Source: Liquidambar formosana
Taxonomy: Eukaryota; Streptophyta; Magnoliopsida; Saxifragales; Altingiaceae
Assembly (NCBI GenBank): GCA_039720395.1
Contig: CM077828.1
Coordinates: 26,206,717 to 26,270,716 of the forward strand
DNA length: 64,000 bases
Reading direction: 5' to 3'
In this document: in pieces, positions 48,240 to 58,129 of the stretch
How the letters are laid out: each line of letters starts with the position of its first letter
Numbering within the stretch: the first letter of the stretch is position 1
Notes under the pieces: generated by a model
Database searches by the model: none
What the model was told of the DNA's origin: nothing
The model's input: the letters and a program-made list of their open reading frames with translations, nothing else
Made by a program: the position numbers and the translations under genes

Positions 48240-50400
48240 TTATATTACACAAAATCAAGATGCATGCAACGAGATGAGACCTCATCACTAATATATATGT
48301 TGACATGGTTTTGGTTTACAAGTCGCTAATTATATCAGTAGTTATTTTTACTCATTGTTGCACCATTGCAAATGGTAATAGGATGAAATCTTTTGATTTT
48401 ATTAAATCTTATTCTTGTTCTATGTTGTTATTTAGCAATTGAAGGTCAAGAAGTTGGGCAAGAAGAGCATTTGGATGACAATAATGATGACCATCAGAAC
48501 TAAGTACTAGATGAGACGAATACCGGGGTAAGTATGTTGCAATTATTTACCCTCACGATTATGATGGCTTTTATTCATCCTCGCAAACTCAATTAGGGCA
48601 TAAACCCCTCTTCCTATGAAAGGACTGCATCCATGACAGGGATTTTTTTTTAATTTTTATTTCTTATTTTGGGTTAAAGGACTGCATCCATGACATTTAA
48701 CCCCTGCATCTAGCCCCTTTCCAAGGGAAAAGCAGAGATTTGAGGAAAGATTTGATAAATGTTTATGTGCTATTGAGTAGAAAATCATCCTTAAGAAGCA
48801 GATATAAGCCTAGCCAAGAATTTCCTGGCTCAGTTTAAACTCCTGGTTATGGAATTTGTGATCTTGGCATAAATTCAGGCTCATTATGGTGTAGGTAGGC
48901 TCAATCTTGGCTCAACTTGGCTCCTTGCAATTTGGACAGATTTGGACCGATCTTAGTTGTTTTAGACATTAAGTATATTTTTCACCGATTGAATGAGACC
49001 CACAGACGATAGATCACTTGAGCAGTAGGAGCAGTAGGCCTCGAATGGCTGTAGCTCATAATACAACTCATAACTGTAGCATTCGCATATAAATTTTACA
49101 TCTAGTGTACTACTTTGCAAAGAGCACTTTCCAATGTGCCAACTTCCAAATAAAAATAGAATGAAATGCTTTACACATGCCGACTGCCATCACATTATCA
49201 TTCTTTTCGTTTATTTTGTTTTGATTGGGTAACACATTATCATTCTTTCAACAAATTATTAAGTGTAATATTAAAGAATCCCTAAATAAGAATTCATAGT
49301 AGGGGTGGTTGTAGTAATTTAAGTACATGCACTATCTTCTATTTTCATCTTTTATCTATTGAATGGAATCAATTAAGATAAATAGCATCACATATGCTTT
49401 GATTCTGATTAGTTTTCTTTTGTTAATATTGGACTATAGGTGATTTAATTATTTAACTGTCAAGACTCTGTTTTAGGGAAGTCCAGCTCAGTAAAAAGGG
49501 TGGGTGTGCAATTTAAGAAGAAAAAGCATGGTCATCCCTCTGTCTAGTAGCTTAGTATGCAGAAGAATGGAAGAAGTATTCATTGGTGATGTTCCCTAAA
49601 GTTTGGACTATTAGCCTTTTGTCAGGAGGAAAAGGAAAAAATAAAAAATAAAAACCATAAGTCCTTTGTTTCGATTATCTTCTCATTCGTGGTTTGGTAC
49701 ATGATTCGCTCCATGTTTTTTTGTAAGTCAAGGTCAGCACCTTAAAGTGCACAACACGCATTTTTGTTTAATTCTCATGCATTCAGATGTGTTTTCTTTT
49801 ATTCAAGTTGTAATGCTTATGGTGAAAAAGTAATGTATGCATATTTATGAAAAACGCTGTATGCATGTTTGTTCATTGAGATTTATCTTCCTTTATCCAT
49901 AGTGCGATAGTTGTAATGTTTTCCTTGTCATTTTACATTATTTCCTTGATTTTCTTCTCTTTTGTTTTCTCTATTCACTGTTTGGTATCATTCTTTTGAT
50001 GGTATTTTTATTTTCTTGGAAAAGATAAGGGGTTAGGATATCAGATTCTAGCATTCTTTGCACATGATGTTCAATTGGTCTCGTCAAAATTCCTGCATGG
50101 CTAAATGTGGCTTATTATCTTCATAATATTTTGATGCAGCCTGGTATGCCAGATCACTTTGGTTAGCTTTGACTTGTGATAGAATATGACATTGGTGATT
50201 TATGATCATCTACTTAGTTAATTTCCCAGTAAATCAAGGAACAATTTCAAAGATTCTGATTTTCAGTCAGACAACTTTGAAAGTTCTCTCACTGGAATGT
50301 GGGAGTCACCCACTGTTTTCGTTGTTTTTGGTAAAACCCTGCTTTCTGCTTTATATGACATATCATAGTATTCTTCAATTCATTACTGATTGTAGAAGTT
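48240..50400 (+). repeat. CNL 3' flank, duplicated unit 2
   Basis: This repeats the end of the NB-ARC relic (CAAGATGCATGCAACGAGAT near 48259), a terminal-exon relic and the flank seen at 45690-47060 and 23160-25110. It is the abandoned 3' end of another CNL copy downstream of gene B. Confidence 0.75.
48434..48503 (+). pseudogene. Terminal-exon relic of a lost CNL
   Basis: One frame reads IEGQEVGQEEHLDDNNDDHQ and N, then TAA, matching the acidic tails of copy A (GQEIGQEEHL) and gene B (DDHEN). No LRR exon precedes it, so the rest of that gene has gone. Confidence 0.7.
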
Positions 50401-50407
50401 TAAACTT

Positions 50408-50484
50408 GTTCAAGCTGGTGAGATGCTTCATGTCACAGAAGCTTACATGGACAAGAGCTATCACCCTACAGTCATTTTGCCAAG
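50408..50484 (+). pseudogene. Exon fragment of CCT gamma, second copy
   Basis: It reads GEMLHVTEAYMDKSYHPTVI with the same extra T before the AAG/GT boundary as 25116-25192, so the lesion predates the duplication. It lies at the same place relative to the CNL 3' flank. The CCT gamma match is from family knowledge. Confidence 0.75.
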
Positions 50485-50699
50485 GTGTTGCCTCGATGCC
50501 CAAGTGGGAATGACAAGTACGTGATCCCAATTCCTCTGACATATCAAGACATGCATATTTGTTCAATGGACCATCCTAGCAAAACAAACAAGGAAAAGGA
50601 CTTGACAAAGGGGGTGTCATGCCCACAACATTCATGTCAAAAACAGAGTTTTGAAAACCAGAATTATTAGGTCCCAAAAACAGAGCCATGGCGATCAAT

Positions 50700-51631
50700 T
50701 AATCATTGGTGGCGCTAGAAATAGGCCCTCTACATGGTTGTTACACTGCAAAATTTGAAATATATGTCTCAATTCTGATGCCATTAAAGCAAGTAGAAGC
50801 AATCAACTTTGAAATTTATTATTTTGTTGCCTCTAGGCAAAACAAGAAAACTTCCATAATTACTTCATATTCATCAGCAGTTTACCATGTTTCTAGAACC
50901 TTTAGCCCTCGCCGTGACGACATCTGTATTGAAGCAGTTCTATTTCCATGCGTTTTGTTATGACATAAATGGCAATCCCTATTATTGTTATTACTTGTAT
51001 TATTTATCAAGGTTGGCAGGGACAATAATTGTGGGCTGAATTTGCCTCTTTGGAATGGTGAAGGGTGCAGTGACTACAACTAGAGAGCTCTAAGCCAAAA
51101 ATTACATGCCCCTCTAACCCATTTACTAGACAATTACACATAGGGCGATGGTTGAATACTCTTAACATACTAATTTTCAATTTTGACTACAAAATTATTA
51201 TTCTTTAAAATAATCAAGGCCTCCCTTGTGGAGAGTCTCTTGATTGTCATAGAAAAGTAGCATTGTTTGAGGATGATTCAGTCCAAGATCAGGTAGTAAG
51301 TACTTCATTTACGTCAATTCGCAGCCAGTGCTAGCCAACTTACCATTGCAATAATTAAAATAAGCCAATGTTTGGTTGCTGAGAAAAAATAAATTCAAGA
51401 ATAAAAACTCTGAGATTTTCATTGTTAGGGGACCCAATAAAAACAAAACTCCACTCAACCGTGCCACATACAACTATCTAGTTTACTGAGGTAAGTTCAT
51501 TTTAAAAAGACCAAAACAAAATAAACCATCGGACCCAAAATTCATTTCTCATTTTTTTTCCCTCAATTTTCTCAGCAACCAAACATACTAACATAGGGTT
51601 CAAGTCAAACAGTTCTGGGGAGTTTAGTGAA
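50700..51631. other. Intergenic DNA, no gene called
   Basis: After about 50715 the match to the copy A flank ends. A plus-strand frame at 50706-50963 has no recognisable features. The rest is AT-rich and unassigned. Confidence 0.45.
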
Positions 51632-51883
51632 TTACAGGTTGGTGAGTCGAACAGGGGGCATCTGGAAGAGGCCGCGGGCACCGGTGAGGGGCACAGATAT
51701 GGAGATGGGAGTGTTGGGGCAAGAAGAAGTGAAGAAGGGGGTGGTGCAGATGGTGAAGGAAGTGAGGAGGTGGCTGTGATTGATTGGTTGGGAAAAATTG
51801 TGGGGGTTTTGTGGGGTTGCAGAGGAAGGAGGAGATGGGTGTGGAGGAGGGATTGTATTGGAGGCAAATGTTGTAAGCATTGT
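51632..51883 (-). CDS. Candidate first exon with plastid-transit-like start
   Basis: On the minus strand an ATG near 51881 opens MLTTFASNTIPPPHPSPPSS and continues rich in Ser, Thr and Pro with almost no acidic residues up to GARGLFQMPPVRLTN. It stops just after, with a possible donor CCT/GTAATT near 51632. This composition is typical of chloroplast transit peptides. No following exon was found on the minus strand, so it may be a fragment. The protein is not recognised. Confidence 0.3.
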   Translation of the reverse strand, partial: TMLTTFASNTIPPPHPSPPSSATPQNPHNFSQPINHSHLLTSFTICTTPFFTSSCPNTPISISVPLTGARGLFQMPPVRLTNL

Positions 51884-52164
51884 TTCTGTATTTTTCAAAT
51901 GTTTGTTAGATGCCAATGGTTGGGTTAACTGAATTCTGAATTCTGAATTCTGAAATCTGGTCAGGGGCCTAATTCTTTTATTGGGGGAACTCAGATCTGT
52001 TGTAGGAAACAGCGGATAAGTGGATAGTAAGAGGCTGTTGAGATAGGACAACTTTTATTTATATTATTATTATTATTATTTAGGTTTAAGGATCTTTTGA
52101 ATTAAGTGGAAAGAAACTTGCAGGTAACATGTTCATGTAATTCCCATAGTTCCTAGTTAATCAG

Positions 52165-52264
52165 GATGCCATTGTCTGTAGCAAGAAATATAATAAAGAA
52201 TCCAAAACTCGTTCCTAGTGGTGGTGCTACAGAGCTTACTGTATCGGCTACATTGAAGCAGAAA
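52165..52264 (+). pseudogene. Exon of CCT gamma (CCT3), frameshifted
   Basis: After a TAATCAG acceptor the exon reads SVARNIIKNPKLVPSGGATE and LTVSATLKQK, a very conserved block of the chaperonin gamma subunit (usual GGGATE is SGGATE here). One extra base near the start (GCCATTG) breaks the frame, and the flanks leave the gene at once. It retains genomic exon borders, so it is not a processed copy. It lies 1.7 kb after another exon of the same protein in correct order; the exons between are missing. Confidence 0.85.
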
Positions 52265-52577
52265 GTTATTTGGATTTATCAAACTAAATATCAATGGAGT
52301 GTCACCAAAAATTTTAAGAAATGTTTAGGCATGGGATTGTGGTTTCACAATCTTTTGTTTGATTTTTGGGGGAATTTTAGATTGGTCGGGCTATGGGAAA
52401 AAATTACAATTCAATACAAATTACTATTAACTTCCTAGTAATTGACTACTAATGAAACTATAAATGACTACTAATGTAATTATTTACCCATGGCTTGGTT
52501 GTGAAACAGTGGCCTTTTGAAGCTACCTGCTGCTGCAGTTGCTTTTGTTTGAGGAATTCAACGTGAACAAAATACAT

Positions 52578-53895
52578 GCGTTTCAATTTATTTATTATTT
52601 CACCAAAAAAAAAAAATTGTAAATTATTTTTTTAAGAGAATTTTGGGAGGAGATGGTAGAAGTTTAATCTGAACCAATTCATCATTATATATACTCCTAT
52701 ATCAATGACTTTTCAAATCATAATCTTAAGATGAGCTTAACGAAAACATAAATTTTGTGTAAATAAAAAAAAATAAAATAGAAAATGCAAACAAACAAAC
52801 ATTTATGAGGAGAGAAGTCCGCGTGGCTTTCTCTGTTGAACATTGATCTAGAGGCTAGACTCACGTGTCACACACTCATTCTCCATAAACTCTGACAAGT
52901 TCTGTAATATGGGTGTGTCCAAAATCCAACGAAATTCAATTAACGAAGAAAAAGAAAGAAAGGACCTCATCACCAAGAGAAAAAAAAAATGAAAAAAAAA
53001 AACTGAAAGGACTGTGGGGATGATACGTACATAAATTTTTTTTAGCTTTTTTAAAAAAAAATTTTTTTTAAACTTTTTTGCAATTATTCCCCTTTCCCCT
53101 TCTTTTGGGGAATTACAAATTGATCAAGTTACGGACAAATAATTATAATTAATAGTCATTCTTAGTTAAATTAGTAGTCATTTATTATGAAGTTAATAAT
53201 TACTTGTATTGATGTATAGTTGTTTATCCATAACCAGACGGATCAGTAATTCCCCCTTCTCTTTTCTATTTATACTTATTTATTATTGCTCCCATAGAAT
53301 CCTATGTTCATTCTCATTTTTTTAACTATTTTTTACAAGAAATCCAAGATACGCACCATCTTATCATATTTAATTATCAGATCAAGTTCCTCTGATATAA
53401 CTTTAGTCATCAATATATTAAAATGACTTATCAATACTAGTCAAAATTGATTAAAAAAAAATTCCATCAAAGACTATTAGAAGAAAGAGAACAGTAGATT
53501 TTGATTACCACATGGGATAAAATCATGTGTCACTTTATAAGTATTTACGGTCTTTATAGGGTTTTTCATTCAAATGTAGACTGCATGACTTAATATTCAT
53601 ACACTATTTTTTAAAGTAAAAAAAAGAGCACATCAATTACAAATTGGATTTAGTACTGAGCTAAAAAAACCGGTAATGGTAATCTGAGCCGTTGAACTTA
53701 GATTTTGATGGTTAAAATTAAAAGATAAAAAATATTATTAAAATAATCAAAATGACTTCATGAGTATTTTTTAAATATTTTGATATGAATTGTCAAAATC
53801 CGAACTCAACGAGGTAGATTAGCCAACACAGTGTTGAGCATCTCGAGCTCAATACTAAATCCAATTCCCATCCCATCAACACGGGAAAAACTTTG
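52578..53895 (+). repeat. Upstream repeat block, copy 2 (empty sites)
   Basis: This is the uninterrupted version of 3690-4028 + 5385-5556 + 12150-12648 + 14453-14497 + 15370-15620. It lacks the MULE and all solo LTRs found in copy 1, and so defines their insertion points. No gene is seen. Confidence 0.75.
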
Positions 53896-54121
53896 GTGTA
53901 ACTACCACGTCATCACAGGCCAATGAAATTGCTTGAAAGTGGATGCGTCAGACACTGTTCACTTGTCAAAAACTCTAGCAGCTTGAGGCGCGCAACATCT
54001 TGACTCCGTTAACGGCAACGCTCAATTCAAAATTTAGACTACCGCCAAAAGTTGAATTTCGATATCGAACAAAACCCATTAGTAAAGAAGACGGATTTCA
54101 TCATTTCTTTGCAAACCGTGG

Positions 54122-55515
54122 CTGGACCCGGATTCGGATTAGCCGCAGTTGCACCTCTTTTACTGCAGGGTGCAGCCCTTCGGATCACGACATCTGTCCA
54201 GGAAGAGGCAATGGACGGCTGATTCATGAAACTCCTCTGCCCAACGTTGGAACTGATGGCGTTAACCTCAGCATATCTGCAACCCAAAAGTCTCTCACTC
54301 TCTTCAACCTCCATAACCACTACACCCCAACATCCTTCTCAACACCACCGACTCATAGCCACAACAGTAAGTATGGCAGATCTGAACCCATCAAGCCATC
54401 ATCTCCGTCTTCCTCACCACCACCACCATCCATGGACCACTTCCATCTGAACCCATCAAGCCAACACCACCATTTTCACTGCTTGCACCGGCCACCACAT
54501 TTAAATCTAAAACGGATCTATGATTATAATGCAATTTTCAAACCAAAATCATGACGCCATCGATGAGAGTCACCGCGCCATCATCCATCATCGCGATCGA
54601 AGGGGGAAGAGGTCTTGTTTGATTTTTTTCCCAGATCTGTTCGATTTTTTTCTTCTTTTTAATGGGTTATGTGCCTAGATTTGTTCCAGAAAAAGGGAGG
54701 GGTCTTGTTTCCTCGGTCGTCGCCGGCCATCGCACCTTGCTTCCATGATCATGGATTATCATTAACCCCAAGCCAAAGGAAAAGAAGAAAAAATAAAATA
54801 AATTTCGGGAAATGCATCTTCAAGGGGAAAAAAATGGATGGTTGATGATAAGGAATATAAAACTGGGTTGGATTATTTAATCAAAGAGTTGGAGATGATA
54901 GAGTTGGGCATCGCCTGGGAATTATGACCTTAACCTCCAGATTTGTCCGATCCCATCACGGTTCGTTGTTTGATAGAACTCGTCGTCGCCGGAGGTTCTC
55001 TGTGGTAGTGAGGGCAGCGGCTTGAATCAAGTTGCAGATTTCTTCGATCCCACCACAGATCATTCTTTTTTTTTTGGTACTGGCTGCAGAGGCTTGCATC
55101 ATTGGGGTTTGATGTGCGCCGATGAGTGGGGTGCACCATCCCGTCGACGAGCAGCGTTAATCGTTTTTTTTTTTTTTTTTGTTAATTTTTGGTACTTGTT
55201 GCAGACACTTGAATCATTAGAGTTTGATGTGCCGACTGCCGACGATGAGCGTGGTGCCGACGGTGAGCTGGGTGTGCCATCCCGTCGACGAGCGGGGTGC
55301 TTTGTCCTGCCGACGATGAGTGGACCAGTAAGGATGGAGAGAGAGAGAATCATCTTAACACCCAACGGCGTTAACTCTCCCATAAACGACGTTTTTTTGA
55401 GGCGTTTCATGCCTCGGCCATCCATTGCCTTTCCGTGGATAGGTGTCCTGATCCCAAGGGCTACTGCCCCCTGCAGTAAAAGGGATGCTACTGCAGCTAA
55501 TCCGGATCTGGCGGG

Positions 55516-55518
<3 letters not shown>
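54122..55518. mobile_element. GC-rich element bounded by inverted repeats
   Basis: 54122-54268 and 55366-55518 are inverted copies of each other, about 150 bp. Shared features are TTTTACTGCAGGG, a GGCAATGGA phrase and GGCGTTAAC. The 1.1 kb between is richer in C and G than its surroundings and has two copies of a CATCCCGTCGACGAGC phrase (55138 and 55279). A CT repeat follows the right arm. It is absent from the copy A flank. Ends and target duplication are not resolved, so the element type is open. Confidence 0.6.
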
Positions 55519-55551
<33 letters not shown>

Positions 55552-55658
55552 TTTCTTTGATCCATTCCTTCAGCTACTCCAAGGCAAGTGGGGTACTTCC
55601 AATGGAAAAAAAAGGGATGAAAAGAAATAAGTGGGGTCAAACGAAATTCAATTAACGG

Positions 55659-55689
<31 letters not shown>

Positions 55690-55849
55690 GTTAGGATGAC
55701 TAGTATATAACTTTGTATGAGGGCATTTTGGGACATGTGAGTTAAATTAGGTGTGTTATTGTTATTTTAACATATGATATAGTGTCAAATGTTATAATTT
55801 AACATAATGTGTTCTAATGATGCAAATAAACATAGTGTGTTATTTTTTA

Positions 55850-57658
55850 GGGTAAAATACATCTACACCCCCTCTGTTTACTGACTATTACACTGACACC
55901 CCCTATACTTTCTGAAATTACACTGCCCTTCCCTTGTCAGAACACCAACGTTAACGTGATTAACGGAAATGTAAAAAGACCAAATTGCCCTTCTTTAAAC
56001 GGCGTCGTTTTGTGCTTTTGCTTTCTCTCTCTCTTCTATGTTTCCTTTTCTTTTTTTTTTTTTCTTTTTTTTTTTCCAAACCCTCACATAGTGCACTGCC
56101 GCAGCAAACCCCCACCGCATGTACCGTCGGCAAGCCCCCACCACGACGAGCATCATCACCGTCGATCTGACACCATCCTCACCTTCCATTCCACCAGCGG
56201 CGCAGCAAACCCCCAACGCAGCAAACCGCCACCGCAGCAAACCCCCATCGCGTGCACCGTCGGCAAGCCTCACCACGACGAGCATCATCACCGTCGGCGC
56301 AGCAAACCCCCACCGCAGCAAACCCCCATCGCGTGCACCGTCGGCAAGCCTCACCACGACGAGCATCATCACCGTCGGCGCAGCAAACCCCCACCGCAGC
56401 AAACCCCCATCGCGTGCACCGTCGGCAAGCCCCACCACAATGAGCATCATCACCGTCGATCTGACACCATCCTCACCTTCCATTCCACCAACGGCGCAGC
56501 AAACCCCCACCGCGTGCACCGTCGGCAAGCCCCCACCACAACGAGCATCATCACCGTCGATCTGACACCATCCTCACCTTCCATTCCACTCCACCAGCGG
56601 ATACTCTCTTTCTCCAAACCCTCACACAGTGCATCGCCGCAGCAAACCCCCACTGCGTGCACTGTCGGCAAACCCCCACCACGACGAGCATCATCACCGT
56701 CGATCTGACACCATCCTCACCTTCCATTCCACCAGCGGATACTCTCTTTTTTCTCTCCCCTCTGTTTTCTTTTTCTTTCTTTTTTTTTTTTTTTTCTCCA
56801 AACCATCACACAGTGCCTCCCATCGCAGCCAACCCCACTCACCGTCGGCGACCTGTCACCACCGCAGCAAACCCCCACCGACAGCAAAAACAAAAAATTC
56901 AAGGAGACAACCAACCAATGCAAACCCAACAGCCTCCACAATCCGTGATTTTTACCCCCCCCCCAAAAAAAAAAAAAGAAGGAAGGAGACCATGGACACC
57001 GGCATCCATGGCCGCCCCTCCCCCTGTTTTTTCAGATCTGGCATCTTTTTTTTTTGTTTTTTTTGTTTTTTTTTTTTTCGTTTCTCTACAAACCCTCACA
57101 TAGTTGGGCAAAATGGATGGGGGGGGGGAGGGAGGATGATCTGAAGGGGTGGGGGGAGGGGCGGCTATGGATGCCGGCGTCCATGGTCTCCGGCGAAGCA
57201 CACCGCGAAGCCGCACCAGTTCGCCGGCTGTGTGAAGGGATAGCGTGAAGGTGAGGGAGAGCGTGAGGTGAGTTCACCGGCGATGGTGCGAGGCGGCGGC
57301 AGTTCGCTAGCGGTTCACGGTGTGAGGGCGAAGAGCTTTCACGGTGAAGAGCTTTGACGAGGGGCTGATGATGAGGGAGCTTTGACGCTTCTATCTTTTT
57401 CTTCTCCTTCTTTTCTTATTCTTCATTTAAGGCCTCTTCTAAACGCAGCGTTTGGCTTTAAGAAGGTTAAAATTGGCATTTTAAACCCATTTTTGGCTGA
57501 CATCAGCAACAAACGGAAAAAACTCTAACGGCTGTTTGACGGATGGGGGGAAATGTATATTATTTTCTAAAGTAAGGGAGTGCAGTGTAATTTCAGAAAA
57601 TATAGGGGGTGTCAGTGTAATAGTCAGTAAATAGAGGGGGTGCAGATGTATTTTACGC
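55850..57658. mobile_element. Pack-MULE-like element, TATTTTTTA duplication
   Basis: Inverted ends of about 80 bp start GGGTAAAATACATCTACACC at the left and, inward from the right, GCGTAAAATACATCTGCACC. The 9-bp direct repeats TATTTTTTA at 55841-55849 and 57659-57667 are exact. The interior is GC-rich, with an 81-bp tandem repeat and pieces around CCGGCGTCCATGG that appear twice. No transposase is present. A 9-bp duplication, long ends and foreign-looking GC-rich cargo fit a Pack-MULE carrying host-derived DNA. Confidence 0.9.
56235..56480. repeat. 81-bp minisatellite, about three units
   Basis: Units begin at 56235, 56316 and 56397 and are nearly identical; partial units lie at 56100-56230 and 56490-56700. 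Since 81 is a multiple of three, long frames stay open on both strands (for example a His- and Pro-rich 27-residue repeat on the plus strand). The plus frame at 55956 starts with GTG inside the element end, so I do not call a protein. Confidence 0.85.
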
Positions 57659-57974
57659 TATTTTTTATCACAATTTTAAATCTTTTTACAGATTTAAGAT
57701 CTCGTAAGATAATGAATGAGGTATATCGTAAATCAAATGCAATGTTGCTTGAGTGGGATGAATGAGTTAAAAAAAAGGTATGTTTTCTGGTTTTTTTTTT
57801 TTTTTTTATTTAAATTTTTATATATATAAGATTTCAATATTATTTTTGAAAATATTGTATTTATTTATGGGTTGTTTTGGTTACTGAGAAAATTTTAGAA
57901 GAAAAATGAAGGAAAATAAGTTACTGGTGTGTTTGATTGTTGAGAAATGGAGGAAAAGTTGACATGACAAATAT

Positions 57975-58125
57975 AACAATAGCTTACCCTTATACCAAAT
58001 ATAGCACAAGGATGAACTATTGCTATATTTAGCACATGCATTTAGCACAAGCACACCATTGGAGCATCCTAATTTGTGCTAAATGCAATAATATAGCAAT
58101 AGCACACCATATAGCTCACCCTTGG
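57975..58125. repeat. MITE-like inverted repeat with TATAGCA motifs
   Basis: CTATTGCTATATTTAGCAC near 58018 is inverted as GTGCTAAATGCAATAATATA near 58075, and a CACCATTGGAGC phrase lies between. It may be a short MITE; the ends were not resolved. Confidence 0.45.
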
Positions 58126-58129
58126 AGAT

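Noticed and set aside
53999..54554. 184-residue frame 54000-54554
   Set aside because: It crosses an inverted-repeat arm into low-complexity His/Pro/Ser sequence and does not begin at a convincing start.
55956..56708. 250-residue His/Pro-rich repeat protein
   Set aside because: It begins at GTG inside the element terminal repeat and owes its length to an 81-bp minisatellite; frames on both strands are equally long.
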